NCBI GenBank assembly: GCA_028724905.1
Contig: JAQYTG010000019.1
Coordinates: 62,001 to 126,000, forward strand
DNA from: Actinomycetaceae bacterium
Lineage (GTDB): Bacteria; Actinomycetota; Actinomycetes; Actinomycetales; Actinomycetaceae
Direction of reading: 5' to 3'
Length of the DNA stretch: 64,000 bases
Below, piece by piece: positions 8,342 through 19,590 of this stretch (the first letter of the stretch is position 1; each line of letters opens with the position of its first letter). The translations under genes and the position numbers were made by a program. The notes under the pieces were generated by a model. That model made no database searches. It worked only from the letters and a program-made list of their open reading frames with translations, and had not been told where the DNA came from.

Positions 8342-8571
8342 TGCTATCAGCCACCGCCCACCTAGCGGGCTGATGATTGATTGGGTGGCTGAGGTGGCTA
8401 GCCGGCTGGTGATCTGGCTGGCTGGGTGGGCTTGCTGAGCTTGCCTCTCTCCTTGGCCTGTGGCAGAGGCAGAGATGTCATTGTCAATGATTGGCGTGGC
8501 AAGAAACACGCTCAGGCGATGAGAGTCAATTGGAAATAACGTGCCTCATACTGGCAGAATGATCTAGGTAT

Positions 8572-8642
8572 TCCGCCATGGTGTAACGGCAGCACAGAGG
8601 CCTTTGAAGCCTTTAGTCTAGGTTCGAATCCTGGTGGCGGAA
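8572..8642 (+). tRNA. tRNA-Gln (anticodon UUG)
   Basis: A complete cloverleaf of 71 bases. The acceptor TCCGCCA pairs with TGGCGGA, discriminator A; anticodon stem GAGGC/GCCTT surrounds loop CTTTGAA with anticodon TTG; T-arm loop TTCGAAT. CCA is not encoded. A CATACT box at 8549-8554 is a plausible -10. tRNA-Gln before glmU is a conserved actinobacterial arrangement. Confidence 0.95.
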
Positions 8643-8726
8643 CTACTGCACAGCACGGAGTGTCCGTGCGATCAGCAGTGACGGCGCTATGCCAGTGAGT
8701 CGCTACGAGAAGAGGGGCGTATCTCG

Positions 8727-9785
8727 ATGTCTCAGCTATCTGCCGCTATTGTTCTCGCTGCTGGCAAAGGCACCCGCGTTAAAGCCGATACCCCGAAAAT
8801 GCTTCTCGATATGTGTGGGCGCACCTTGGTGGGGCACGTCAATGCTGCTATTAGCGAGCTGCATCCTGAGTACACGGTGTTTGTGGTGCGGCATGAACGG
8901 GAGAAGATAGCTGAACACATTGCCAGTATCGCTCCGCACGCTCTCATCGCCGATCAAGACGAGATCAAAGGCACTGGCCGTGCAGCTTGGTGTGCGATGC
9001 AAGCTCTGCCAGCGGATCTTGAAGGGCCAGTGCTGGTGACGGCAGGCGATGTGCCGCTGCTCACGTCAGATACATTTGCTGCGCTGGCTCAGACGCTCGG
9101 AGATTACCCCGTCACGATGCTCACGGCATTCGTCCCAGATCCACATGGCTACGGTCGCGTGGTGCGGGAGCAGGGCGCAGTCGGTGCGAATGGTGAGCAG
9201 CGGCCTGCAGGTGCTATTACTGCTGTCGTAGAGGAAAAAGACGCCAGCAGTGAGCAGCGCAAAATCCATGAAATCAACACCTCGGTATACGTCTTTGATG
9301 CGGCTTTCTTGCGCCGATCACTCACAGGTTTGAGCACCGACAATGCTCAAGGCGAAATGTATCTCACGGATCTCGTCGCGCTAGCTGCAAATAGCGGCGC
9401 AGGGGTGGGTTCATACACTCTGAGTAATTCAGTTGAGGCTGAGGGCGTGAACGACCTCTCTCAGCTCGCTTCACTCAGTGCAGAAAAGCGCCGCAGTATC
9501 AACGATGCCTGGATGCGTTCAGGGGTGAAGATGACGGATCCGGCTACGGTGTATATCGACGTGAACGCCACCCTCGAACCGAATGCCGTCATCGAGCCGA
9601 ATACTATTGTGCGTGGCCACACTCATGTGGGTGCTTATGCCCATATCGGTCCGTGCACAACGCTGACGAACGTGCAGGTGGGAGAGGGCGCTACAGTTCC
9701 GTATGCCGTCATTGATGGTGGGGATATTCCGCGCAATGCGTCTATCTCCCCGTTTAGCTCACGTGCCCTGAAAGAGTGCGGATAA
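8727..9785 (+). CDS. glmU: UDP-GlcNAc pyrophosphorylase, short GlmU lacking the acetyltransferase core
   Basis: A 352-residue protein; usual GlmU is 450-495. The N-terminal uridyltransferase domain is intact: LAAGKGTRVKADTPKML (about 10-26) for UTP binding, and AGDVPLL near 110 with the metal-binding Asp. A left-handed beta-helix begins near 265 but ends after only a few turns, before the loops that carry the acetyltransferase His, Lys and Asn residues in full-length GlmU. No continuation in any frame fits the 108 bases before prs, so this is not a simple frameshift. The enzyme should make UDP-GlcNAc from GlcNAc-1-P, while acetylation of glucosamine-1-P must come from elsewhere (inference). 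GAGGGG at 8712-8717 is the ribosome site. The stop lies inside a 14-bp tandem duplication. Confidence 0.93.
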   Translation: MSQLSAAIVLAAGKGTRVKADTPKMLLDMCGRTLVGHVNAAISELHPEYTVFVVRHEREKIAEHIASIAPHALIADQDEIKGTGRAAWCAMQALPADLEGPVLVTAGDVPLLTSDTFAALAQTLGDYPVTMLTAFVPDPHGYGRVVREQGAVGANGEQRPAGAITAVVEEKDASSEQRKIHEINTSVYVFDAAFLRRSLTGLSTDNAQGEMYLTDLVALAANSGAGVGSYTLSNSVEAEGVNDLSQLASLSAEKRRSINDAWMRSGVKMTDPATVYIDVNATLEPNAVIEPNTIVRGHTHVGAYAHIGPCTTLTNVQVGEGATVPYAVIDGGDIPRNASISPFSSRALKECG

Positions 9786-9808
9786 TAGAAGATAGATAAT
9801 AGAAGATA
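9781..9808. repeat. 14-bp tandem duplication across the glmU stop
   Basis: GATAATAGAAGATA occurs twice without a mismatch (9781-9794, 9795-9808). The first copy contains the TAA stop codon of glmU. Confidence 0.95.
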
Positions 9809-9893
9809 TGAAAGTGCGCCCGTTGTACCAATGCAGCGGGACATACGGAGACGTCATTCATCCACAATCAACCACGAAGGATAGGACATCACA

Positions 9894-10874
9894 ATGACGG
9901 GAATTCACGCGAACGGCGCTAAACATCTCGTGATCGCCTCGGGTCGTGCACATCCGGCTTTGGCTCAGGCGGTGGCTCAGGAGCTTGATACTGAGCTAGT
10001 GCCGGTGACGGCGTACGATTTTGCGAACTCCGAGATCTACGTACGGTATGAAGAATCGATCCGTGGATCGGACGTATTTGTGATTCAGTCGATGACGGAA
10101 CCTGTAAACAAATGGGTGATGGAAGCGCTCATTATGGTGGATGCTGCCAAGCGTGCCTCCGCTAAGCGGATTACGGCCGTGCTGCCAATGTACCCCTACG
10201 CACGTCAAGACAAAAAACACAAAGGCCGCGAGCCTATTTCCGCCCGTCTGATGGCGGATTTGTTTTATACGGCGGGGGCGGATCGCATTATGAGCGTGGA
10301 TTTGCATGCCTCGCAGACGCAGGGATTTTTCGATGGCCCTGTAGATCACTTGTGGGCGATGCCTACCCTGGTGGAGTATGTGCGCGAGCGGATCAATCCG
10401 CTTGAAGCGGTGCTGGTCTCTCCCGATGCTGGCCGTATCAAGGTGGCCGAGCAGTGGGCGATGCGTTTGGGTGGAATCCCGCTGGCATTCGTGCATAAGA
10501 CGCGCGACATCACACGGCCGAATCAGGCGACGGCCAACCGTGTGGTGGGCGATGTGGCTGGCCGCACGGCTGTGATCGTGGACGATCTGATTGATACTGG
10601 CGGCACGATTGCCGGTGCAGTGCGCGTGGTGCTGGAAGCGGGTGCTAAAGACGTGATGATCGCGGCCACTCATGGGGTCTTTTCTGGCCCTGCCCCACGG
10701 CTGCTCGCTGAATCTGGGGTACGTGAAGTGGTGGTGACCGACACCCTGCCCATTTGCTCAGAGAAACATTTCCCGCAGCTCACGGTACTTTCTATCGCGC
10801 CAGTGATCGCTCGCGCTATCGAGGAAGTCTTCAATGATGGCTCAGTGACGTCGCTTTTCAGCGGGGCATACTGA
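9894..10874 (+). CDS. prs: Ribose-phosphate pyrophosphokinase (PRPP synthase)
   Basis: A 326-residue class I PRPP synthase, the usual length. It transfers pyrophosphate from ATP to ribose-5-phosphate, giving PRPP for purines, pyrimidines, His, Trp and NAD. Visible landmarks are YVRYEESIRG and DVFVIQS near the N-terminus, the flexible-loop region PMYPYARQDKKHKGREPISA (about 99-118), a DLHASQTQGFF segment and the PRPP-binding loop VIVDDLIDTGGT (about 223-234). GAAGGATAGG precedes the ATG. It lies 108 bases after glmU, as in most Actinobacteria, so both feed envelope and nucleotide precursors. Confidence 0.98.
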   Translation: MTGIHANGAKHLVIASGRAHPALAQAVAQELDTELVPVTAYDFANSEIYVRYEESIRGSDVFVIQSMTEPVNKWVMEALIMVDAAKRASAKRITAVLPMYPYARQDKKHKGREPISARLMADLFYTAGADRIMSVDLHASQTQGFFDGPVDHLWAMPTLVEYVRERINPLEAVLVSPDAGRIKVAEQWAMRLGGIPLAFVHKTRDITRPNQATANRVVGDVAGRTAVIVDDLIDTGGTIAGAVRVVLEAGAKDVMIAATHGVFSGPAPRLLAESGVREVVVTDTLPICSEKHFPQLTVLSIAPVIARAIEEVFNDGSVTSLFSGAY

Positions 10875-11470
10875 GAGATTAATACTGTGTGACGGCGTGC
10901 TGACGTTCGGTTCCAGATGGGTATCTGGTGCTGGGCGTCGGCATCGTCATATATTGTGTCGCTGGGTGTTGTGTCGGTAGTGTATACCGGCGTCGCTCCG
11001 GTGCCGGCGTCACTCTGGTTGGCGTCAGTCGCTGGCGTCGGTCGCTGGCGTCACGCATTCGCCGTTAAAACTGCCGCAGGAGCTGGCTTACCAAACGGCG
11101 TCACCACAAATAAGGAGGAACACGCTACTGGCGGCATTGCTTGACGGATGGAGCGTTTTCTTATTCGCGGCTATCGGCGGGTATCGGCGGCGTTGCCCAC
11201 ATTTCTCGCCCGCACTTGGGGCAGCTGTGGCTAAGGAGATACAGTGGTGCCGTTGCCTCGGCGAGGGAATAGCGCAGATACGGGAAACCGCATCGGGCTG
11301 CAAGCGAGGTGCTTGAAAGAGAGCACACGTGTTCCGTGATCGACGCGGCGGCGAGCATGAGAGTGGCGCTGTGCGCCGTGACGTCGTTTGACGCGATCAT
11401 TCGATGGCAAGTCTTTTCAGGCTCGGCCTCCGCACAGAGGCTGAGATAAATAGATGAAGAGGAGGCCATC
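10875..11470. other. Long prs-rplY spacer with GGCGTC repeats and a leader hairpin
   Basis: No gene is supported. Bases 10986-11057 hold six copies of GGCGTC, three extended to GGCGTCAC or GGCGTCAG. A hairpin CTCGGCCTC-CGCACA-GAGGCTGAG (11422-11445, nine base pairs with one G-U) sits about 13 bases before the rplY ribosome site and could be a leader control element. A small plus-strand frame (10917-11144) and a minus-strand frame (11161-11400, with a CPKCG motif) were considered and not accepted. Confidence 0.5.
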
Positions 11471-12073
11471 ATGGTTGATGTCATTAAGGTAGAGAAGCGC
11501 GACGGCTTCGGGAAAGGCGTCGCTCGCAAACTGCGCGCCGCAGGGCGCACGCCGGCAGTGGTGTACGGCTTGGGCGGAGAGCCGACGCACATCAGTTTTG
11601 ACGCACACGAGATTTTCATGGAAGTTCGCTCCAATGCGAACGCCGTGCTCACCTTGGAGCTGGGCGGGGAAAAGCAGCTTGCCTTGGTGAAGGATGTGCA
11701 GATCAATCCGCTTTCGCGCGAGATTGAGCACGTGGATTTGCTGCGCGTGAAAGCCGATCAGAAAGTGGACGTGGAAGTGCCACTAGAGCTCACGGGCGTT
11801 CCATTTGGCCAAGCTATCGCCACGCTTGAGATTCTGCATCTGTTGGTGCAGGCTCCGGCTACTGATATTCCAGAGCAGATCGTCGTCAATGTAGAGGGTC
11901 TGGAAGACGGTACCGTGCTGCACGTATCCGATCTTGAGCTGCCAGCTGATGTGGAGGCGGCAGTGGACGGCGAAGAGGTAGCGGTAACGGTGGCCGTGCC
12001 AAAAGAGCCTGAAGCTGAAGAAGAAACTGAGGCTGCTGGTGAAGAAGCTGCCGCTGACGAGGCTGCTGAATAA
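11471..12073 (+). CDS. rplY: Ribosomal protein bL25 (CTC / general stress form)
   Basis: A 200-residue bL25 of the long CTC type. The N-terminal beta-barrel that binds 5S rRNA covers about residues 1-93 (GKGVARKLRAAGRTPAVVYG at 13-32), followed by a beta C-terminal domain to about 178 and an acidic Glu/Ala tail. The ATG is set by AGGAGG six bases upstream, one of the best ribosome sites in the window. It precedes pth by 61 bases; the rplY-pth pairing is conserved in Actinobacteria and both act in translation. A hairpin in the leader (11422-11445) may regulate it. Confidence 0.97.
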   Translation: MVDVIKVEKRDGFGKGVARKLRAAGRTPAVVYGLGGEPTHISFDAHEIFMEVRSNANAVLTLELGGEKQLALVKDVQINPLSREIEHVDLLRVKADQKVDVEVPLELTGVPFGQAIATLEILHLLVQAPATDIPEQIVVNVEGLEDGTVLHVSDLELPADVEAAVDGEEVAVTVAVPKEPEAEEETEAAGEEAAADEAAE

Positions 12074-12134
12074 CGAAGAGTCGGCTCAATAGTGCGTCTT
12101 GACGCGCTAAGAGACGCGAAATACGAGGAGTTTT

Positions 12135-12797
12135 GTGGCACAGAGTGCAGTGATGTTCGTTGTGGGGCTAGGCAATCCAGGGGAGCGCTACGCCCGCACT
12201 CGGCACAACGTCGGACACATGGTGATCGACGAGCTGGTCTCTAGCTTGGGCACAAAACTCTCGCTGCACAAGCAGTCACATACCTTGGCCGCCTCCGCCC
12301 GTCTCACGGCTAGCCCTGGGGTGAGCGGAGGGCAGGTCATTTTTGCTATTTCACAGTCGTTTATGAATACTAGCGGCACACCCGTAAGTTCGCTGATGAA
12401 ATACTTTCATGGTAGCCCCGAGAACCTCATCGTGATTCACGACGATCTCGACTTGCCTTTTGGTACTCTGCGTCTCAAACGTGGCGGCGGAGAGGGAGGG
12501 CACAACGGTCTGCGCTCACTTTCGTCGTCACTAGGTACCAAAAACTACATTCGTATGCGGATTGGGATTGGACGCCCACCGCAGAAACAAGACCCTGCAG
12601 ATTTCGTGCTCAGCGCTTTTTCGGCTTCTGAACGTAAAGAGCTGCCGTTTATTATCGTTCAGGCAGCTGAGGCCGTGCGCGACGTCTTAGAACGAGGCTT
12701 GGAAGCTGCGACGATGCGGCTGCACACCGCCAATCGGGCTGACGTTGAGAGTGGCTCCCGCCGTGCTGGAGGCAGCTCCGCTCGCGGTGGGAAGTGA
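12135..12797 (+). CDS. pth: Peptidyl-tRNA hydrolase
   Basis: A 220-residue Pth that frees tRNA from stalled peptidyl-tRNA. The family signature is complete: GLGNPGERYARTRHNVG (about 12-28, with the catalytic His and the conserved Asn), SFMNTSG (about 75-81), HDDLDLPFG (about 98-106, catalytic Asp) and KRGGGEGGHNGLRS. The start is a GTG with GAGGAG upstream. The C-terminus has a Ser/Arg/Gly-rich extension after about residue 200. The stop is only nine bases from the mfd start, so the two are probably co-transcribed. Confidence 0.98.
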   Translation: MAQSAVMFVVGLGNPGERYARTRHNVGHMVIDELVSSLGTKLSLHKQSHTLAASARLTASPGVSGGQVIFAISQSFMNTSGTPVSSLMKYFHGSPENLIVIHDDLDLPFGTLRLKRGGGEGGHNGLRSLSSSLGTKNYIRMRIGIGRPPQKQDPADFVLSAFSASERKELPFIIVQAAEAVRDVLERGLEAATMRLHTANRADVESGSRRAGGSSARGGK

Positions 12798-12806
12798 GCT
12801 TCTGCC

Positions 12807-15800
12807 ATGAATCTGCGTGCATTGTTGCCGCTGCTCACCCAAAGTGTGAAGCTCGCCGAGATAGCCAAAGATAAAGACGCCGATATTCCCACCCCGCTGG
12901 GGGCTATTCCTCCGCTTGTGGCGCTGCTCTCGGAGCAGGACTATTCCGGTGGACACGTACAAGTGGTGGTGACGCCGAGCGGGCGCGAGGCCGACGATCT
13001 GTCTGCGAGTCTGACGGCTTATCTGCCTTCAGACGCGATCGACGTTTTCCCCTCGTGGGAGACGCTGCCGCACGAGCGGCTCTCCCCGCGTTCAGACACT
13101 GTAGCACGCAGGCTAAAGGTGCTTCGCCGACTGGCGCACCCCGAAGAGTTTTCCCCGCTGAGAGTGCTGGTGATGCCAGTGCGGGCACTGCTGCAGCCGG
13201 TGGTAGCCGGCCTAGGGCAGATGCAGCCGGTGCGGGCGCAGGTAGGGGAACTGCTCGATTTTGAACAGCTGCAAGAACAGCTGATTGCCGCCGCATATTC
13301 GCGGGTAGACATGGTGGAATCGCGCGGAGAATTCGCCGTGCGTGGAGGAATTATCGACGTCTTTCCGCCCACGGAAGCTCATCCGCTGCGCCTGGAATTT
13401 TTCGGCGATGAAGTGGAGAGTATTCGCACGTTCGCCGTGGCAGACCAGCGTTCCATGGAGGAGCGCCGCGATCTGTATGCTCCGCCGTGCCGTGAAATTC
13501 TGCTCACGGATGCCGTGCGCGAGCGAGCTGATGCAGCCATATCAGATTTTCCTGGAGCTGCCGATATGCTCACCAAGTTGGCTCAGGGAATTGCCGTGGA
13601 GGGCATGGAATCGCTCGCTCCGATTTTGGTGGAGTCGATGCACTCGCTAGTGCAGGATTTACCTCATGGCTCGCGGATTATATGCACTCAGCCCGAACGG
13701 ATCCACGCCCGTGCAGAATCGCTCTTGGCTACCTCTGATGAGTTTTTGGCGGCCGCCTGGAGTGCGGCGGCTGCTGGAGGGCAGGTGCCGCTCACGGTGA
13801 ATGCGGCCTCTTTTGCCACTGTGGAGCAGACTGAAGCAGCCGCACGTGCAGCGGGGATTGCTTGGTGGACGCTCGGCGGGTTTGCCGCGGATGCCACCGC
13901 CGCCGCAGCTCATTCTTTCGAGGGTGCTGCCGGCAACCTGGCCGGCGCCGATTTTCCTTTAGGCGCCGATTTTCCTGAAGATTCGGCCGATGTACTCGTG
14001 GGAGAGCTGCGCGAGCCGCCCAGCTTCGCAGGTGATGTGGATAGCGCGCTGGCACGGCTGGGCGAGCTTGCCCGCGCACAGTGGCACCAGGTGGTGCTAG
14101 CCAGCGGTGCAGGATTGGCCAAACGCTTTGCCGCGCAGCTGGCTGATGCCGATATCCCATCTCGATACGGCGCAGATCTTCCGCACGAGCTCACCGCCGG
14201 TGTGGTATACGTGACGGCAGCGCCAGCCGCTGCCGGTTTTATCGCCGATACGCCGCAACTGGCAGTGTGGGTGGCCGAAGATATCGTCTCTCGTCGGCGC
14301 AGCGATGCTCGCAGGGCTGTCTCCGGAGTATCGGCCATGCCCAAACGACGCAAGAAAGGCGTCGATCCGCTCCAACTTCACCCTGGGGATTATGTGGTGC
14401 ATGAGCGCCATGGCGTAGGGCAATTCGTGAAACTCGCCAAGCGCTCGCTCGGCGGTGCTGAGGGCACGCAACGCGAATACGTAGTCATTGAGTATGCCCC
14501 AAGCAAACGTGGCGGGCCGCGCGATCAGCTGTGGGTGCCCACCGATCAGCTCGACCAGGTGAGCAAATATGCAGGCGGAGAAGCTCCAGGGCTCAACAAA
14601 ATGGGCGGAGCCGACTGGGCGCGCACGAAGTCGAAAGCTCGCGCGGCCGTGCGCCAGATCGCCAAAGAACTGATTCGACTGTACGCTCAGCGCCGCGCCA
14701 CGAAAGGGCACGCGTTTTCTCCAGACACCCCGTGGCAGCGCGAGCTCGAAGATGCTTTTGAATTTGTGGAAACCCCCGATCAATTTTCCACCATTGAAGA
14801 AGTTAAACGCGATATGGAATCCCCCGAGCCGATGGATCGCCTGATCAGCGGGGATGTGGGCTATGGGAAGACGGAAATTGCCGTGCGGGCAGCTTTCAAG
14901 GCTGTGATGGATCACAAGCAAGTGGCCGTGCTGGCTCCCACGACCTTGCTTGTGCAGCAGCATTTGGAGACGTTCAGGGATCGGTATGCAGGTTTCCCTG
15001 TGAAAGTGGAGAGCCTCTCGCGCTTTCAGAGCGAGAAAGAGACGGCCGCCGTCGTCAAAGGCCTCAAAGACGGGACGATTGACGTGGTGATCGGCACTCA
15101 TAAGCTGCTCACGGGAGACGTCCGTTTCAAAGACCTAGGGCTTGTCGTCATCGACGAAGAACAGCGCTTCGGCGTGGAGCACAAAGAGACCCTTAAGCAG
15201 CTCTATCCTGCAGTGGATGTGCTGGCCATGAGCGCCACCCCTATCCCGCGCACCCTGGAAATGGCCGTGACGGGCATTCGCCAGATGAGTACGCTCGCCA
15301 CTCCCCCCGAAGAGCGCCACCCGATTCTCACCTATGTGGGAGCTTGGGAGACTAAGCAAGTGAGTGCCGCTATCAAACGCGAACTGCTGCGTGAGGGGCA
15401 AGTATTTTATGTGTACAACCGCACGCAGAGCATCTACAAACGAGCTACTGAGCTTGCCGAGTTGGTGCCCGAGGCGCGCATTGGCGTGGCTCACGGCAAA
15501 ATGAGCGAGATGCAGCTCGCCAGCGTGATCGAGCAGTTCTGGCATAAAGAGATCGACGTGCTGGTATGTACCACTATTGTGGAGACGGGTTTAGACATTG
15601 CCAACGCAAATACCCTGATCGTGGAAGATGCGCACAAATTTGGGCTGTCGCAGCTGCATCAGCTGCGCGGACGAGTGGGGCGTGGGCGTGAGCGTGCCTA
15701 CGCATATTTCCTCTATCCAGCTGGTCAATCCATGACGGAGACTGCCATCGAGCGCTTGCGCACAATCGCGTCGCACACCGAGCTGGGTGCGGGTATTCAG

Positions 15801-16538
15801 GTAGCGCTAAAAGATTTGGAGATCCGCGGAGCTGGAAATTTGCTCGGTGGCGAGCAGAGTGGGCATATCGCCGGTGTGGGATTTGATCTCTATATTCGGA
15901 TGGTTGGGGAAGCAGTTGCGCAGCTCACCGGCCAAGATAAGCGCAAACGGACTCAGGCACTCGCGGGTGCTGATAGTGCTGATGGTATGGGCGCTGGCGT
16001 CACGACAGCAGCTGTAGCAGCTCACAATTTGGCAGCCCATGAGCCGGTGGACGTAGGCGAAGTACGCATCGAATTACCGATTGATGCGTACATTCCGCAA
16101 AGTTGGGTGGCGAGCGAGCGGCTGCGGCTGGAGGTGTACACCAAAATTGCGGCCACGCGCTCTGCTGCTGAACGCGATGATGTGCGTGCTGAGTTGGTGG
16201 ATCGTTATGGGGCCATTCCGCCTGAAGTAAACCGACTCTTCCGGCTGGCGGCGTTGCGCGAACAAGTGGCGAGTGTTGGAATATCGGAAGTTACGTTGCA
16301 GGGGCGCAACGTGCGTTTTGCTCCGGTAGAGTTGGCCGATTCGCGGCAAGTTCGCCTGCGGCGGCTCTATCCGCGTTCCGTGACGAAAGCGGCTATTCGT
16401 GCGATTCTGGTGCCGCTGCCGGAAGAAGAGAATGCCACTGGTATTAAGCTGGGCGGCGGGAGCAGTAAGCCGGTGAGCAATGATGCTGCGATGGATTTTG
16501 TTGAGCAGTTCATCCACGCAATTCTGATTGCGTCGTAG
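12807..16538 (+). CDS. mfd: Transcription-repair coupling factor
   Basis: A 1243-residue Mfd that removes RNA polymerase stalled at DNA lesions and recruits UvrA. The N-terminal UvrB-like module (about 1-350), the RNA-polymerase-interacting domain (about 515-600, starting [20 protein letters not shown]), the translocase with Walker [10 protein letters not shown] (about 682-690) and DEEQ box (about 783-786), and the C-terminal UvrA-binding-inhibitory domain are all recognisable. The N-terminal half contains an 18-bp exact in-frame duplication (13944-13979) in an Ala/Gly-rich linker, giving a repeated GADFP. It starts nine bases after pth; no strong ribosome site is visible, so coupling to pth is likely. 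In many Actinobacteria mazG lies between mfd and eno; it is absent here. Confidence 0.98.
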   Translation: MNLRALLPLLTQSVKLAEIAKDKDADIPTPLGAIPPLVALLSEQDYSGGHVQVVVTPSGREADDLSASLTAYLPSDAIDVFPSWETLPHERLSPRSDTVARRLKVLRRLAHPEEFSPLRVLVMPVRALLQPVVAGLGQMQPVRAQVGELLDFEQLQEQLIAAAYSRVDMVESRGEFAVRGGIIDVFPPTEAHPLRLEFFGDEVESIRTFAVADQRSMEERRDLYAPPCREILLTDAVRERADAAISDFPGAADMLTKLAQGIAVEGMESLAPILVESMHSLVQDLPHGSRIICTQPERIHARAESLLATSDEFLAAAWSAAAAGGQVPLTVNAASFATVEQTEAAARAAGIAWWTLGGFAADATAAAAHSFEGAAGNLAGADFPLGADFPEDSADVLVGELREPPSFAGDVDSALARLGELARAQWHQVVLASGAGLAKRFAAQLADADIPSRYGADLPHELTAGVVYVTAAPAAAGFIADTPQLAVWVAEDIVSRRRSDARRAVSGVSAMPKRRKKGVDPLQLHPGDYVVHERHGVGQFVKLAKRSLGGAEGTQREYVVIEYAPSKRGGPRDQLWVPTDQLDQVSKYAGGEAPGLNKMGGADWARTKSKARAAVRQIAKELIRLYAQRRATKGHAFSPDTPWQRELEDAFEFVETPDQFSTIEEVKRDMESPEPMDRLISGDVGYGKTEIAVRAAFKAVMDHKQVAVLAPTTLLVQQHLETFRDRYAGFPVKVESLSRFQSEKETAAVVKGLKDGTIDVVIGTHKLLTGDVRFKDLGLVVIDEEQRFGVEHKETLKQLYPAVDVLAMSATPIPRTLEMAVTGIRQMSTLATPPEERHPILTYVGAWETKQVSAAIKRELLREGQVFYVYNRTQSIYKRATELAELVPEARIGVAHGKMSEMQLASVIEQFWHKEIDVLVCTTIVETGLDIANANTLIVEDAHKFGLSQLHQLRGRVGRGRERAYAYFLYPAGQSMTETAIERLRTIASHTELGAGIQVALKDLEIRGAGNLLGGEQSGHIAGVGFDLYIRMVGEAVAQLTGQDKRKRTQALAGADSADGMGAGVTTAAVAAHNLAAHEPVDVGEVRIELPIDAYIPQSWVASERLRLEVYTKIAATRSAAERDDVRAELVDRYGAIPPEVNRLFRLAALREQVASVGISEVTLQGRNVRFAPVELADSRQVRLRRLYPRSVTKAAIRAILVPLPEEENATGIKLGGGSSKPVSNDAAMDFVEQFIHAILIAS

Positions 16539-18176
<1,638 letters not shown>

Positions 18177-18285
18177 GATAACCTCCGGCTGAGGAACTCA
18201 GAGGATATCCGCAGAACTCGCTAACGGATGGCGCATCGGATGGTGCGCGGTCTTGCTGGAAGTCCTGAGCCGTGAGTGAATGTGG

Positions 18286-18326
18286 AATGGGAGCTGCCCT
18301 CTCGGGGGTGGCTCCCATTTTGTTTT
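18286..18326 (+). terminator. Rho-independent terminator of eno
   Basis: A nine-base-pair stem AATGGGAGC / GCTCCCATT (18286-18294 with 18311-18319) is followed directly by TTTTGTTTT. It is the clearest intrinsic terminator in the window and ends only 12 bases before the next start codon. Confidence 0.95.
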
Positions 18327-18337
18327 AGACTGTGTGT
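18326..18337 (+). promoter_or_regulatory. Leaderless -10 for the FtsB-like gene
   Basis: TAGACT (18326-18331) ends six bases before ATG 18338. It uses the last T of the eno terminator tail, so transcription must start at or next to the start codon, and there is no room for a ribosome site. Confidence 0.7.
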
Positions 18338-19552
18338 ATGAGTTTTCGCCGTCCGCCCCAGCCGCACGTTCACCGCAGCGACGTGTATACGCCTGATGCT
18401 GCTGCTGCAGACTCTGCCCGTGCTGATCGTGGGCGCGCTGAACGCGCGGCGAGACGAGCTCGGGGGCGCAGTCTTGCGCCCGACTCGCGCGATGAACGCA
18501 AGGGCAGCGCCCAGAGCAGTATTTCTTACAGTAGTGGTGCCTATGGCGACGTATCCGACAGTGGTATGTACGGTAAGAGTGACGCGCGGGATCGTGGTAG
18601 GGCTCAGAATCACGCGAATATACACAAGAGCGGCGCCCGCACCGGTGACGCCACGGCTCGTGAGGGGCACAGAGGTTGGCTCGGCTTGGGGGGCGGAACT
18701 GGGAGACAGAAGCGGCAGGCAGATAAGACTTATGAAGCCGGTGCTTCGCGGAGCCGATTGCGCAGCGCGGCGCCCACTGCTGAGCGTGTAACTGCGCGAG
18801 GGGCAGGTCGTGTTTCATCATCTCATGGCTCACAGCCAGCAGCGGAGTCTGCTGACAATATGCAGGCGCGCGCTACAGATACACGCGCTGCAGATATAGG
18901 TGCTGCAGATATGGGTGCTGCGGGTACACGTACTCCAGACACGAGGGTTTCAGATGCAGATGCGCCAGATACCCACGCGAAGCGCGCTGGCTCGCATGGC
19001 CGCGCAGATTGGCGGATCGTCTGGGAGGGGGAGAAGAAAAGTCACCAGATGTCGCTGCGGATGCTAGCTATTTTGGCTTTTGCCGCTATTGCGGTGCTTA
19101 TCGTCAGTACCCCGATGCGGGCTTTCATTGGTCAGCAGGAACAGCTGCGTGCGCTCAACGACGAATTGGCAGCCCGCAAGGCGCATATTGAACAGTTGCA
19201 AGATTCCATCGCGCTATGGAATGATCCTGAATATGTGCAGTCGCAAGCTCGGCAGCGCTTGGGGTACGTCATGCCAGGGCAGACGCTCTATTACGTGACG
19301 GGCAAGCAGGCGCAGAGCGCTGTGAGTGGAGAGCAGCGCATTGCACAGGCGAATCGAGAGCGCCGAGCGGCCACGCCATTCTATATGACGATGTGGGATT
19401 CTATCGCGGTGGCAGGGCAAGTTGGCTCTGCGCAGAACCCACAAGGAGTGCCCGTCATTCCTGCAGATATGCCCGCTGTACATACCGAAGATGAAGCTGG
19501 AGCGCAGCCACCGCCCGCAGAGAAACCTCCTGCAGATCCCGCACAAAACTGA
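18338..19552 (+). CDS. FtsB/DivIC-like septum formation initiator with long repeat-rich N-terminus
   Basis: A 404-residue protein; the FtsB/DivIC core normally needs about 100-200. A cytoplasmic region of about 235 residues, rich in Ala, Arg, Ser, Asp and Gly, precedes one membrane helix (about 241-258), then a coiled coil (about 262-292) and the conserved NDPEYVQSQARQRLGYVMPG segment (about 295-314) that marks the family. It should join FtsL and FtsQ at the division site. Residues about 179-213 are a 5-residue repeat (AAD-type) encoded by a 15-bp array. The start at 18338 fits a leaderless transcript. It lies between eno and DUF501, as in other Actinobacteria. Confidence 0.9.
   Translation: MSFRRPPQPHVHRSDVYTPDAAAADSARADRGRAERAARRARGRSLAPDSRDERKGSAQSSISYSSGAYGDVSDSGMYGKSDARDRGRAQNHANIHKSGARTGDATAREGHRGWLGLGGGTGRQKRQADKTYEAGASRSRLRSAAPTAERVTARGAGRVSSSHGSQPAAESADNMQARATDTRAADIGAADMGAAGTRTPDTRVSDADAPDTHAKRAGSHGRADWRIVWEGEKKSHQMSLRMLAILAFAAIAVLIVSTPMRAFIGQQEQLRALNDELAARKAHIEQLQDSIALWNDPEYVQSQARQRLGYVMPGQTLYYVTGKQAQSAVSGEQRIAQANRERRAATPFYMTMWDSIAVAGQVGSAQNPQGVPVIPADMPAVHTEDEAGAQPPPAEKPPADPAQN
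18872..18976. repeat. In-frame 15-bp tandem array, seven copies
   Basis: Units such as GCTGCAGATATAGGT (18887-18901) and GCTGCAGATATGGGT (18902-18916) are repeated with drift from 18872 to 18976. They encode pentapeptides of the type AADIG in the N-terminal linker of the FtsB-like protein. Confidence 0.9.
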
Positions 19553-19590
19553 GGCTCTGCGCTGCAGCACAGCACATACGACGAGTAGAA

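Noticed and set aside
10917..11144. Small plus-strand open frame between prs and rplY
   Set aside because: Composition follows the GGCGTC repeats; no ribosome site and no family resemblance.
11161..11400. Minus-strand open frame with a CPKCG motif (79 residues)
   Set aside because: No clear ribosome site and only one zinc-like half motif; it cannot be told from chance, though a homology search would be worthwhile.
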